64,000 nucleotides of DNA from Bacillota bacterium (GCA_023397905.1 JAEWSZ010000211.1:1-64000), one strand, 5' to 3'; positions 16,919 to 25,655 are shown, counted from the first letter of the stretch. Translations and numbers: made by a program. Notes: generated by a model not told the origin, from the letters alone.

Positions 16919-18004
16919 TTAATTAGTTGCTGTATAAGCTTCCGGAACTGCTTCTTTCAAAAGATCAAACGAAATGTATTCGTTGCGGGCCAATTCCTTG
17001 TCGGTAATCTTCTGATCAAAGATAAACTTTGCCATGTCATCCGTACTCTTCATGAACTTATCATCAACGCCAAAGCTATATACATTTCTGCCCATAATTT
17101 GTGTCAAATCAGGAACCGATAAGCCAAACTGCTCCGCCAGCATTTCAACTGTCTTATCCTTGTTGTTAACTACGTAATCATTTGCCTTATTTAAAGCCCT
17201 AAGAATTCTCCTGATTGTTTCAGGATTGTCTTTCAAGAAATCTTCCTGAACATCAATGCCTGCATACATGTTGCACCAATCCACGTCGCCTTCAAAGCCA
17301 GGAACATATGATTTTGTACCACTTGCCAGCAACGTGGCACCGGCGGCTTCCGCTTTGGTAGCCCATGGTTCCGGAACAGCCATGATATCTATCGACCCGT
17401 TTTCCATTGCAGCTAACTGGTCCGGAAACTGAAGCGGCAACTGCTTAATCTTTGTAGGATCAATTCCTGTGGCTTTACACATATTCAAAAAAGTTACATT
17501 TTGAGAGGAGCCCGGCACTTCGCCCATTTTCAAGCCTTCCAAATCCTTTGCGGATTTAATGGTAAGACCCTTTCTTAAAAGCAGCCACTGTGTTCCGCCC
17601 ATATTGACTGTCGGCGCGATAAATTTAATTTTCGCACCATTATTGACCCAGCTAATCGTTGCATAATTGTTTGAAGAACTGATTTTAGCCTGTCCGTTTG
17701 CCATAAGAGGAGCGATTTCACTTGTATTCAATAAGAATTTATTAGTGACATTCAAACCTTCCTCTTTAAAATATCCCATTTTATCTGCAACGATTTGTGC
17801 TACGGAAATCTGCGGATCATTTACACCAAAAAATGTGATATCTGTAGTTTCGGGAGCTTTCCCCTCTGCAGAGGCTGCCGGTGAGTTTGAAGTGCTTGCC
17901 GCCGCTGTGTCTGATGTGCTCTTGCCAGACTGGGCGCAGCCAGCCAGAAGCATGGATACCATCACACCGAATGCAATAAATGCTGTAATGAGTTTCTTCT
18001 TCAT
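16919..18004 (-). CDS. SsuA/NMT1-type substrate-binding lipoprotein
   Basis: A 361-residue periplasmic-type binding protein with a lipoprotein signal (lipobox LLAGC, Cys23) and a Ser/Ala-rich linker. The fold is the NMT1/SsuA/ThiY type: ITFFGVNDPQ at the start and MAVPEPWATKAEAAGAT later. It would bind the substrate for the SsuB/SsuC-like ATPase and permease encoded about 3 kb upstream, from which it is separated by the IclR regulator and two enzymes. The downstream cyclic amidohydrolase suggests a ureide, hydantoin or pyrimidine-like ligand rather than a sulfonate; this is inferred. Confidence 0.85.
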   Translation of the reverse strand: MKKKLITAFIAFGVMVSMLLAGCAQSGKSTSDTAAASTSNSPAASAEGKAPETTDITFFGVNDPQISVAQIVADKMGYFKEEGLNVTNKFLLNTSEIAPLMANGQAKISSSNNYATISWVNNGAKIKFIAPTVNMGGTQWLLLRKGLTIKSAKDLEGLKMGEVPGSSQNVTFLNMCKATGIDPTKIKQLPLQFPDQLAAMENGSIDIMAVPEPWATKAEAAGATLLASGTKSYVPGFEGDVDWCNMYAGIDVQEDFLKDNPETIRRILRALNKANDYVVNNKDKTVEMLAEQFGLSVPDLTQIMGRNVYSFGVDDKFMKSTDDMAKFIFDQKITDKELARNEYISFDLLKEAVPEAYTATN

Positions 18005-18090
18005 TGTTAATGTCCTCCATTTTTAATAATAATTTATTAGAAAATAAAATCTAATACATTTTTTGAAGTGGCCTCCATGTAATACCTCTA

Positions 18091-18837
18091 TCATAGTTGA
18101 AACAATCTACCCCAACCCTTTACCAGACCAGGATCAACATCAACCATTTTCATGGCCTGCCATACGACAGTATTAATAGTATCGTAAACCGTCATACCAT
18201 AATTTTCTTCTATCACCGGAACACTCCACATAGCAGGAAAATTTGTGCATACCACACTAATGCCATCCGCCTTTTCCCCACAGATCTGTGAAAACATATT
18301 CTGAATTTTTTCCTGTGGTACAAGGCTGAAAGAACGATTAACGCTTTGGTTGAGACAAACATCCCTGACGACTTCCACACCGCACTTTGCATATTCTTTT
18401 CTAATTAATTCGTTAATTGCCTGCAAATAGGGTGTTATCATATGTATTTTTTTAACATTGAACTTTTCAAATGCTTCGATTTGTGCGAGCATACTTGTGG
18501 TGGAAGGTATACCGGTTTCCTCTGTTATTTTTCTGCATAATTCTCTGTCCGTATCAAAGCCAAGCCAGCCTCCGGACGTTCCGTTCCAGGCGATAACATC
18601 CACATCGGCATCTGCTAATTGTTTTGCTGCCTGAAGCATAGGTTCGAAATTAAACTGTTTCAGTGCACCTTCTTCCAGAGATATCTCTGTTACCGTAAAC
18701 CTTGCATAATGCATGGTCACATTTTTCTCCAGGCCGTATGCCATGTTTGAGCAAATCGGCTCGAGCACGGTATTGGAGGATGGTGTCAGCATTCCTATCT
18801 TTTTCTGTTCGTTTGCATTGATAATTACTTTTCCCAT
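18091..18837 (-). CDS. Asp/Glu racemase-fold protein (maleate isomerase/arylmalonate decarboxylase family)
   Basis: A 248-residue member of the cofactor-independent family that includes maleate cis-trans isomerase, Asp/Glu/hydantoin racemases and arylmalonate decarboxylase. The N-terminus KIGMLTPSSNTVLEP and C-terminal GRLFQL fit maleate isomerase-like proteins. The second catalytic cysteine is present (C197 in VVCTNFPA), but the first site reads WNGTSGGW (85-91) without cysteine, as in decarboxylases rather than two-base racemases. It starts 15 bp after the dehydrogenase. It may decarboxylate or isomerise a ring-opened acid of the ureide pathway, but the reaction is unknown. Confidence 0.75.
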   Translation of the reverse strand: MGKVIINANEQKKIGMLTPSSNTVLEPICSNMAYGLEKNVTMHYARFTVTEISLEEGALKQFNFEPMLQAAKQLADADVDVIAWNGTSGGWLGFDTDRELCRKITEETGIPSTTSMLAQIEAFEKFNVKKIHMITPYLQAINELIRKEYAKCGVEVVRDVCLNQSVNRSFSLVPQEKIQNMFSQICGEKADGISVVCTNFPAMWSVPVIEENYGMTVYDTINTVVWQAMKMVDVDPGLVKGWGRLFQL

Positions 18838-18852
18838 AGATGTTTCTCCCCG

Positions 18853-19809
18853 CTATATTTTGATAATGTTGACCGGCTCACCCTTCAACCATTGACTTAT
18901 ATTGTTAAAAACTATTTCTGCTCTTATTATCATTGCCTCTTTTGTCGCAAATGCCACATGAGGCGTCAGCACAGTATTGGGCGAATCAACCAGCGGGTGT
19001 GTTTCCGGAATTGGCGGCTCAGTCTCAAAAACATCTATCCCGGCTCCTGCGATTTTCCCCTCTTTCAAAGCCTCTGCCAGCGCTTGGTTATCTACAATCG
19101 GGCCTCTGGCTGTATTAATCAGCAGGGCAGATCTCTTCATGAGCGCTATTTTATCCTTGCTAATCATGTTCTTTGTACTTTCATCGCTGGGCATATGAAG
19201 TGTTACAATGTCACAAGTACTCATTAATTCATCAAGGCTTACATATTTTATACCTAATGCTTCTGCCTCAGACCTTTGTGTTCTGCTGTATCCCAACAAA
19301 TCGCATCCAAAAGCCCTCGCAATCTCAGCAACCCTCAATCCTATTGCACCTGTCCCGACGATTCCCAGTGTCTTATCTTTCAATTCAGGACCCACCAAAC
19401 CATCTTTCGTTCCTTCACTCCGTGTCCTGATGTCACATTCCGGAATATTTCTATAAAGCGAAATCATAAGCCCAAATGCCAATTCTGCGACTGCGTTTGT
19501 TGAATATCCCGCGGCATTGCATACCAGAATATTTCTTCTTTTGCAAACCTGCAAAGCAATATGCTCCACTCCTGTAAAAGCAACTGAAATCATCTTCAGA
19601 TTCATACAGTCATTGATAACTTCTTCATTTAAAGGCAAATTGGCAACAATGATGATATCCGCATCTTTACCCCTTTCAATTAACAATTTTGTATCTGTTA
19701 CTTTTGTTTCATAATAATGAAAGCTATGGTTTTGCTTTTTTAATACACTTGCAAGTCTGTCTATCAGTTCTTTTGCTACTCCTAATGGTTCAATTGCTAC
19801 AATTTTCAT
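18853..19809 (-). CDS. D-isomer-specific 2-hydroxyacid dehydrogenase
   Basis: A 318-residue NAD(P)-dependent enzyme. The Rossmann motif GTGAIG (152-157) and the catalytic triad Arg235 (NTARGPIVD), Glu264 (DVFETEPP) and His284 (TPHVAFAT) are all present. It interconverts a 2-keto acid and a D-2-hydroxy acid. It is the first gene after the IclR gene and has a copy of the regulon operator 20 bp upstream of its start, so it begins a second transcript of the regulon (dehydrogenase, racemase-fold protein, binding protein, two amidohydrolases). The true substrate is not evident. Confidence 0.85.
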   Translation of the reverse strand: MKIVAIEPLGVAKELIDRLASVLKKQNHSFHYYETKVTDTKLLIERGKDADIIIVANLPLNEEVINDCMNLKMISVAFTGVEHIALQVCKRRNILVCNAAGYSTNAVAELAFGLMISLYRNIPECDIRTRSEGTKDGLVGPELKDKTLGIVGTGAIGLRVAEIARAFGCDLLGYSRTQRSEAEALGIKYVSLDELMSTCDIVTLHMPSDESTKNMISKDKIALMKRSALLINTARGPIVDNQALAEALKEGKIAGAGIDVFETEPPIPETHPLVDSPNTVLTPHVAFATKEAMIIRAEIVFNNISQWLKGEPVNIIKI

Positions 19810-19830
19810 TTAAAGCACTCCTTTTAATAT

Positions 19831-19858
19831 AATTTCATATATTGAAATTTAATTTCAC
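19831..19858 (-). promoter_or_regulatory. Regulon operator, copy 1 (probable IclR site)
   Basis: The palindrome ATTTCA-TATAT-TGAAAT is followed by a further half-site ATTTCA, just upstream of the dehydrogenase start. The same three-half-site arrangement occurs twice ahead of the transporter ATPase (22535 and 22649) and nowhere else that I noticed. The adjacent IclR-family regulator is the obvious candidate to bind it. Confidence 0.7.
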
Positions 19859-19911
19859 TATTTGAAAACACCTTGTCAAGCCAACATTTTTTTATATATT
19901 ATTTCGTTGAA

Positions 19912-20757
19912 TTAACCCTGCCCTTTATATCCTAATTTTTTGGATATTTTATTTCCCATTTGATGCAGATAATCAATATTCTTATTTATGAATTCTTCCG
20001 TTATGCTGAAAATAAAACCCGTCACGCTTAAGCCTGCAACTATTTTGCCTGTATAATCCATCACAGGTACTGCAATACACTTGGCACCAATCTCACATTC
20101 TTCATTATCCAATGCATAGCCCTGCTCCCTTACTTTATTCAATTCTATTTTCAATTCATCGCCTGTGGTAATTGTATTACTCGTAAAACGCTCAAATTTA
20201 TGGGTATTTATATACTCATCCAGCTCTTCATCCGATTTATTTAAAAGCATTAGTTTTCCAATACCGGTGCAGTACATGGGTGCAATATTCCCGATTCTTT
20301 GCATAGAACGCAAAATCTGCTGAGGACCCATAACAACATCGACATATACAATCATAAAATCCTTTTCTACCGCAAAACACACCGACTCCTTTAATTCCTT
20401 TGAAATTTCTTTCATTATTGGTACTGCTACATCTCCAATACGAATATTATTACTTACATGATCTGCTAATTGACAGATCTTTAAAGTCAAATAATACCTG
20501 GCAGTTTCTCTGTCCTGCTCAACGTATCCTGCTTTTTGCAATGTGAGCAGATAACGAAGGAGTGTGCTTTGATTCATATGCAATTCTTCTGCTAAGTCGA
20601 TGAGTTTTACGGGCTCTTTTTGCAGTGATAAATTTTCAAGTATCAATAGTACTTTTTCAACCGATTGATTGGGCTGTGTAACCTTAAAGCTATCCTGTTT
20701 ACTGATTACATTACGTATTTTTGAAGAAATATCGTTTTCAGTCATATTGTTTTTCAT
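19912..20757 (-). CDS. IclR-family transcriptional regulator
   Basis: A 281-residue regulator with a winged HTH (about 25-85: VEKVLLILENLSLQKEPVKLIDLAEELHMNQSTLLRYL split over the helices) and a C-terminal effector domain of the GAF-like IclR type, including the GIGKLML and ECEIGAKCIAVPVMDYTGKIVAGLSVTG region. It sits between the two transcripts that carry the ATTTCATATATTGAAAT operator and probably controls both. No copy of the full operator is seen in its own 109-bp upstream gap. Confidence 0.87.
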   Translation of the reverse strand: MKNNMTENDISSKIRNVISKQDSFKVTQPNQSVEKVLLILENLSLQKEPVKLIDLAEELHMNQSTLLRYLLTLQKAGYVEQDRETARYYLTLKICQLADHVSNNIRIGDVAVPIMKEISKELKESVCFAVEKDFMIVYVDVVMGPQQILRSMQRIGNIAPMYCTGIGKLMLLNKSDEELDEYINTHKFERFTSNTITTGDELKIELNKVREQGYALDNEECEIGAKCIAVPVMDYTGKIVAGLSVTGFIFSITEEFINKNIDYLHQMGNKISKKLGYKGQG

Positions 20758-20866
20758 GTTTTTCCTCCATATTGGTATTTATAAATTTCGTTATTTCATT
20801 AATAAATAATAAATACCATAATATACGCGAATGCTAAATTTTTCAAGTAATCCCTTTTCCCACGGT

Positions 20867-21649
20867 TTATGCAATTGCGTCAATTCCGGACTTTTTCCAT
20901 TTAAACAATTTATTTTCAACAAATATCAGGATTTGTTTCATAGTGATATATAGCGCTCCGATCAACACCATCGCAAAGAACATGTCCGAAACCAGAAACC
21001 AGTTGCGTGCGTTTACAATGATATAACCCAAGCCCATATCGGCGCCCATCATCTCAGCGACGATCAATGCGGAGAAAGTCAATCCCAGTGTTACCTTCAT
21101 ACCATTGAAAATAAAAGGTAAGGCAGTTTTCAGCACCACTGTCCAAAACACCTGTAATTCATTGGCTCCTAGACTTTTAGCAGATCGGACCAACAGTGTA
21201 TCCACACTTCTTACTCCCTGTATTGTATAGGACAGCATTGGCATTACTGTAGAGTAAACAATCAAAGTGATTTTCGCTGATTCTCCGATACCAAACCATA
21301 TTATAAAAAGCGGCATAAACGCATAGGCTGGAACCGCGCTGATCATACTGAAGATTGGGTCTAAAATGTTATTGAGTAACTGGCTTTTTGCCATGAAATA
21401 TCCGAGGACCACTGCAATAAGAAGCCCTATGATAAAACCTTCCAGCACACGGCTTAAACTAGCCCAGATATTACTAAAAAATGTACCCTTCTGAAGATAG
21501 TCAATTGCTGTTATAACAATATCGGAAGGTGCAGGTAAAAACTTTGGATTGAACAATGCGGACGTTTGATTATAAATACTGAACAGCTGCCACAAAAGAA
21601 TAAATGTAATAACCGATATCGCCCTTATTGCGGAATATTTATTTTTCAC
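20867..21649 (-). CDS. SsuC/TauC-type ABC permease
   Basis: A 260-residue inner-membrane permease with about six hydrophobic segments. The EAA loop reads RSAKSLGANELQVFWTVVLK, typical of nitrate/sulfonate/pyrimidine-type importers. Its start overlaps the ATPase stop by 4 bp (ATGA), showing translational coupling. It works with the SsuB-like ATPase upstream and the SsuA-like lipoprotein downstream at 16919. Confidence 0.88.
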   Translation of the reverse strand: MKNKYSAIRAISVITFILLWQLFSIYNQTSALFNPKFLPAPSDIVITAIDYLQKGTFFSNIWASLSRVLEGFIIGLLIAVVLGYFMAKSQLLNNILDPIFSMISAVPAYAFMPLFIIWFGIGESAKITLIVYSTVMPMLSYTIQGVRSVDTLLVRSAKSLGANELQVFWTVVLKTALPFIFNGMKVTLGLTFSALIVAEMMGADMGLGYIIVNARNWFLVSDMFFAMVLIGALYITMKQILIFVENKLFKWKKSGIDAIA

Positions 21650-22455
21650 ACTGCCGCCTCCTTTCTAAAAAAACTAAACCGGCTTTTTTTTTGTAATTTA
21701 TCGCGGTTTATTATATTATCTTCATCATTTTTATCTATAATATCTCTAAATTCAGCGACATAATCTAAAAATCTATCGTTTTGAGGGTCTCTTTCTCTTT
21801 TCAAATCAATCGCAGTATTTGCAAGCACTTTGCCACCACCCATAACAACAACCCGATCAGCTAATGTCACTGCTTCTTCAATACTGTGGGTTATGAAAAC
21901 CACGGTTGTTTTATTGGTTTCCCATATTTTCAGGAGCTCACTTTGCATAAAGGTTCTCGTGTTACTATCAAGAGCAGAAAAAGGTTCATCCATCAGAAGA
22001 ATGTCCGGTGCATTCGCGAAAGCTCTGGCTACTCCAACTCGTTGCTTCATACCTCCGGAAAGCTGATCAGGATAATACTCCTTGTATTGTTCAAGCTTAA
22101 TAGCCTTCAAATATTTTTCAGCAATTTCATATGCGTTTTTCTTTTTACTCATAAGAGGGCCAAAAGCAATATTTTGAATTACCGTATACCACGGGAACAG
22201 TGCATGCTCCTGAAAAACAACGCCTCTCTCTTTTGAAGGCCTGACGACGTCTTCACCATTAACCACGATTTTACCCTTATCAGCTTTTAGATACCCCGCT
22301 AAGATGTTCAGCAGTGTACTTTTTCCACAGCCGCTTTTACCCAGGATACATACAAATTCATTATCCGCTATTTCCAAATCAATGTTGTCAAGGACATAAG
22401 CCGTTTTGTTTTTGTTGTTTTCGTAACTCTTTGATAAATTGTTTATGATGACCAT
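21646..22455 (-). CDS. SsuB/TauB-type ABC ATPase
   Basis: A 269-residue ATPase with Walker A GKSGCGKST, signature LSGGMKQR, Walker B ILLMDEPFSALD and switch His in ITHSIEEA. I start it at the ATG at 22455, which has GGGGAGG 5 nt upstream; an in-frame TTG lies 18 nt earlier. It powers the transporter of the ureide-like regulon. The 440-bp A/T-rich upstream region holds two copies of the regulon operator. Confidence 0.88.
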   Translation of the reverse strand: MVIINNLSKSYENNKNKTAYVLDNIDLEIADNEFVCILGKSGCGKSTLLNILAGYLKADKGKIVVNGEDVVRPSKERGVVFQEHALFPWYTVIQNIAFGPLMSKKKNAYEIAEKYLKAIKLEQYKEYYPDQLSGGMKQRVGVARAFANAPDILLMDEPFSALDSNTRTFMQSELLKIWETNKTTVVFITHSIEEAVTLADRVVVMGGGKVLANTAIDLKRERDPQNDRFLDYVAEFRDIIDKNDEDNIINRDKLQKKSRFSFFRKEAAV

Positions 22456-22534
22456 GAATACCTCCCCTTTCAATTATGTAATAGAATTAACGTATAAAAT
22501 AGTAAGAAACTTACCGTATACATTTTGTGCTATC

Positions 22535-22560
22535 ATTTCATATATTGAAATCGTATTTCA
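22535..22560 (-). promoter_or_regulatory. Regulon operator, copy 2
   Basis: ATTTCATATATTGAAAT followed after CGT by ATTTCA, 80 bp upstream of the ATPase start. It is identical in the 17-bp palindrome to copies 1 and 3. Confidence 0.7.
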
Positions 22561-22648
22561 TTTTTATTGTATTAAAATTTCAAATTAAATTTAAAACATA
22601 TAATATAAAAGCATACAATAAAAATCTTATTGTACGCCCTTGTACTGT

Positions 22649-22674
22649 ATTTCATATATTGAAATTGTATTTCA
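22649..22674 (-). promoter_or_regulatory. Regulon operator, copy 3
   Basis: A second upstream copy, 114 bp from copy 2 and with the same three half-sites. Two copies at one promoter allow looping or a longer repression complex. The remainder of the 22456-22913 gap is A/T-rich (over 75% by eye) and holds no gene that I can support. Confidence 0.68.
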
Positions 22675-22913
22675 TTATCTTTGTAAATAAAAATTTTAAA
22701 GTTATCGCTACTAACTTCATAAAAGCTTATAAACTTCCCAGCATTAATATAGAATAAGTACAATAAAAAAAGTGTACAGCAAAACTCACTATACACCTTT
22801 GTACTCATTCATAATAATTATATTCAATTTTATATATAACTTGTAACATATTTCTTAGGATTAAGATAACATGATTTTGAGGTTATGTCAATAACTTTTA
22901 TACGGCTCAATAT

Positions 22914-23204
22914 TTATTTCATATATCTCTTCAATTCATTATAAAAGTTTTCTCTCGTCCCGGCAAGAATCACAACCACCATCTGCCCATCTTCTTCATA
23001 AATTCTATATACAAACTCATAATTGGTTTTGCCATAGTAGATGTCATAGCAGCAAACCCCCGCCAGATCGCCGGTTTTCAACTCGCCAATGTACGGGTCT
23101 CCGCTTATTTTTTCAAGGGCCTCTTGAAATACTTTTCTGAGGCCCTTTTCCTTAACCTTCTTCAAGTATTTTTCTGCTGCTCCTGTGAAACGGATTTCGT
23201 ACAT
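22914..23204 (-). CDS. RelE/ParE-type toxin
   Basis: A 96-residue protein with the RelE/ParE superfamily pattern: an N-terminal strand and amphipathic helix (IRFTGAAEKYLKKVKEKGLRK), the central strand pair ending VCCYDIYYG, then YEFVYRIYEEDGQMVVVILAGTREN in two strands. It would be an mRNA-cleaving or gyrase-poisoning toxin. The ATG immediately follows the stop codon of the antitoxin-like gene, so the two are co-translated in the usual antitoxin-first order. Which target it hits cannot be told from sequence. Confidence 0.78.
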   Translation of the reverse strand: MYEIRFTGAAEKYLKKVKEKGLRKVFQEALEKISGDPYIGELKTGDLAGVCCYDIYYGKTNYEFVYRIYEEDGQMVVVILAGTRENFYNELKRYMK

Positions 23205-23579
23205 CTATTTATCCTCCACCATGAAGATATCCGCCATGGTTGCACCCTTTTTTTCTCCTTTTGCAATGCTATCTGCCTCACCGATGAGTTTATTCATGGC
23301 AGGAGCAACTTTTTTGCTTATTTCCTTGAATTTTTCAAGAAGCTCTTGCCCTGAAAACCCCTGGGCAATCAAATCAGCAAGAATTTGTTCAGAAAACTCG
23401 TTTCCTGTGTTTTCCCGGATAGGGCGGATGACAATTGCATTGTTTTGAAGAATGCACTCGGCTTCGCTGCTGAAACCCAACGTTTCGAAATATTTCTGTG
23501 GTATTGTTATCTGTCTTTTTCCCGAAACACTAATAATTTTACGCTCCATAGAACCACTCCTGACTGCATCTTTCGCCAT
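23205..23579 (-). CDS. AbrB/SpoVT-type antitoxin
   Basis: A 124-residue protein with a swapped-hairpin AbrB domain (about 10-55: ERKIISVSGKRQITIPQKYFETLG, split at the KRQ turn) and a helical C-terminal half that probably wraps the toxin. It should bind DNA and repress its own operon. AGGAGG lies 6-8 nt before the ATG. An AbrB antitoxin with a RelE/ParE toxin is a mixed pairing but known in type II systems. Confidence 0.78.
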   Translation of the reverse strand: MAKDAVRSGSMERKIISVSGKRQITIPQKYFETLGFSSEAECILQNNAIVIRPIRENTGNEFSEQILADLIAQGFSGQELLEKFKEISKKVAPAMNKLIGEADSIAKGEKKGATMADIFMVEDK

Positions 23580-23711
23580 TTTCTTTCCTCCTCCCGGTAT
23601 ATGCTTAAAGTATAGCTTTATACGTATTTCCTTGATTTTATTATAACCAAGAAAATGAGAAAAATCAAATCAGGATATCCTCCATGGACTGCCCCTGCTT
23701 CCTTCAAACGC

Positions 23712-24686
23712 TTACCGGTTATATCCAAAGCGGGTTCCCGCAAGTGAATGCCATATATTATCGCACTCCGCCAGTACACCGGCTTCCAGCGGTTCACCCT
23801 CCACCGACATGATATTCTGCTCCATCTGGGACAGGCGGCTCACTCCGGTTATTATGCTGGTAACGCTCTTCTGCCCGGCGCACCACTTCATAGCAAGCTC
23901 CAGGATACTTAAGCCGTGCTCAAAAGCAATTTGAGACAGCCTTTCTACGGCGGAGAAATTCTCATCCGACCAGTAGCGGTCAAAGTACATCTTATTATTG
24001 GCAAAGCGGGTATTTTCCGCAGGCTGACCCGGTTTATGCTTTCCGGCCAGCAGGCCTCCGGCAATTGGGTTGTAAATGGCCATTCCCAGGTTATGGGCTT
24101 TCAGAAACGGGACCAGTTCAGTTTCAATACCCCGGGTAATAACGTTATATACATTCTGGGTTATGCTGGGGGCCACATAATTGCGCTTATCGCAGATGGA
24201 CAGCATATCCGCAACCTGCCACGCGGCAAAATTGCTGACCCCGATATACCGGATCTTCCCGGACTTTACCAGGGCGGACATTGCTTCAAGGGACTCTTCC
24301 GGAGAAGTTTCATAGTCGGGCGCATGCATATAATAAATGTCAATATAATCTGTATCCAGCCGTTTCAGGCTTGCCTCCACCGCGGACAGGATATTGCGGC
24401 GGCTCAGGCCCGCATTATTTGGGTTTTCGCCCATCTGCCCCCGCACCTTGGTGGCCAGGATAATATCGTCCCGCCTGCCTTTGAGCCCTTTACCGACGAT
24501 CCTTTCGCTTTCGCCCTGGTTGTATACATTTGCTGTATCAAAAAAGTTAATGCCATTTTCATACGCGTAATCCATGATTTTAAGGCTGTCCGCCTCGCTT
24601 GTCTGCCCGCCGAACATCATGGTTCCCAGGCACAGCTCAGATATTTTGAGGCTTGTTTCCGGCAAATTGTTATATTTCACATTCAA
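23712..24686 (-). CDS. Aldo/keto reductase (first copy)
   Basis: A 324-residue NADPH-dependent reductase of the AKR11-like group. The catalytic tetrad is visible: Asp50 and Tyr55 (FFDTANVYNQGESE), Lys80 (ATKVRGQ) and His121 (YYMHAPD). The C-terminal cofactor loop TSIITGVSRLSQMEQN is also typical. It is a single-gene unit with a MerR-type promoter 50 bp upstream (24735-24765), the same kind as in front of the second reductase at 34494, so both may answer to reactive aldehydes or another electrophile. Confidence 0.85.
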   Translation of the reverse strand: MNVKYNNLPETSLKISELCLGTMMFGGQTSEADSLKIMDYAYENGINFFDTANVYNQGESERIVGKGLKGRRDDIILATKVRGQMGENPNNAGLSRRNILSAVEASLKRLDTDYIDIYYMHAPDYETSPEESLEAMSALVKSGKIRYIGVSNFAAWQVADMLSICDKRNYVAPSITQNVYNVITRGIETELVPFLKAHNLGMAIYNPIAGGLLAGKHKPGQPAENTRFANNKMYFDRYWSDENFSAVERLSQIAFEHGLSILELAMKWCAGQKSVTSIITGVSRLSQMEQNIMSVEGEPLEAGVLAECDNIWHSLAGTRFGYNR

Positions 24687-24734
24687 TCCCTCCCAAAAGT
24701 TGATGAAACACGCTAATATAATTAATATAATAAA

Positions 24735-24765
24735 ATTCTAAACCTTAACGTTAACTCCATGTCAA
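24735..24765 (-). promoter_or_regulatory. MerR-type promoter of the first aldo/keto reductase
   Basis: Minus-strand TTGACA (24765-24760), an overlong 19-bp spacer holding GAGTTAACGTTAAGG, then TAGAAT (24740-24735). A 19-bp spacer with a central palindrome is the hallmark of promoters activated by MerR-family proteins. The spacer core is identical to that of the promoter at 35401. Confidence 0.7.
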
Positions 24766-24866
24766 TAGTATTATTTAAAATCAGGAAATTTTATGACTTA
24801 CTGTGTATGACTTACTGCTTATAGATTAGCAATATTCCATATTTTGAAATTTTACACAGCTCCTCA

Positions 24867-24895
24867 TTGACTTACCAAATTGCGTATGATATAGT
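24867..24895 (+). promoter_or_regulatory. Promoter of the ECF/methyltransferase pair
   Basis: TTGACT (24867-24872), 17-bp spacer, TATAGT (24890-24895). It gives a leader of about 210 nt before the first gene. Confidence 0.65.
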
Positions 24896-24901
24896 GTTAG
24901 C

Positions 24902-25024
24902 GAAACTGAGGCCATGAAGGCCTTATTACCGCACTATTTAAAATTGTCTGTGAATAAATAAAATACTGTTTAAATCAAACCATGAAGGGATGCTACCTGA
25001 AGTAGCTCTGCTCGTGGTTTTTTT
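24902..25024 (+). ncRNA. Structured leader with intrinsic terminator
   Basis: The leader opens with a hairpin AGGCC-ATGAA-GGCCT (24909-24923) and ends in a two-part terminator (24977-25024): an outer AAACCATGA/TCGTGGTTT stem, an inner GCTAC-CTGA-GTAGC stem and a seven-T tract. The terminator stands about 90 nt before the S-component gene, so expression depends on anti-termination. A vitamin- or metal-sensing riboswitch is plausible; I do not recognise the class. Confidence 0.5.
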
Positions 25025-25112
25025 ATTTGCCATTTCAGCCTTGAAAGAGATCCCCGAATCGGTATTTCTACGGCTGTGGCTGTCATTTTTATTTTGAGAG
25101 GAGTTTTATATA

Positions 25113-25655
25113 ATGAAAAACAAGTCAGTCAGGGAATTGGTTTTATCAGGTTTATTTGTCGCTATCGGGTTGCTGCTGCCAATGATCTTTCACGCTTTCG
25201 GCATGGGCTCGACATTTCTTCCCATGCACATACCCGTTCTCATTGCAGGATTTGCTCTCAGCATGCCCTTTGCAATCATCGTCGGCGTACTGACACCGCT
25301 ATTAAGCGCACTGCTTACCGGAATGCCCCCGCTTTTTCCCGTTTTGCCATTTATGGTATTTGAACTGGCTGCCTATGGCGCGGCCGCAAGTCTGCTTTAC
25401 AGGAAATTTAAGCTGAATGTGTACATATCCCTGATTGGTAGCATGATCTTCGGAAGGATCGTATCAGGTATTGCGGTGTGGGTTCTTGCCACTTTCTTTG
25501 CCGCAAAGCTTCCGGGGCCGGTTGTATTCATCGCGGGCAGCGTAACAGGAAGCATTCCCGGCATTATCATTCAGATTGTATTTATACCCGCATTGATTTT
25601 GGTGCTCAATAAAAGCAACGTACTGAGAAGAGAGGGACTGACCCATGGATCATAA
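25113..25655 (+). CDS. ECF transporter S component of unknown specificity
   Basis: A 180-residue, very hydrophobic protein with about six membrane segments and the N-terminal RELVLSGLFVAIGLLLPM pattern, including a small-residue helix typical of S components that dock on the EcfT scaffold. GSTFLPMHIPVLIAGF resembles vitamin-type S components. It would bind a vitamin or trace nutrient and share EcfA/EcfT encoded elsewhere. GAGGAG precedes the ATG. The gene overlaps the following methyltransferase by 11 bp. A cobalamin-precursor or another cofactor is possible; the substrate is not assigned. Confidence 0.75.
   Translation: MKNKSVRELVLSGLFVAIGLLLPMIFHAFGMGSTFLPMHIPVLIAGFALSMPFAIIVGVLTPLLSALLTGMPPLFPVLPFMVFELAAYGAAASLLYRKFKLNVYISLIGSMIFGRIVSGIAVWVLATFFAAKLPGPVVFIAGSVTGSIPGIIIQIVFIPALILVLNKSNVLRREGLTHGS

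Noticed and set aside
22914..23579. Prophage or genomic-island remnant at the toxin-antitoxin pair
   Set aside because: No integrase, attachment repeats or phage genes flank it; a stand-alone pair is sufficient explanation.
23916..24716. A 266-codon plus-strand open frame
   Set aside because: It is antisense to the aldo/keto reductase with an intact catalytic tetrad.
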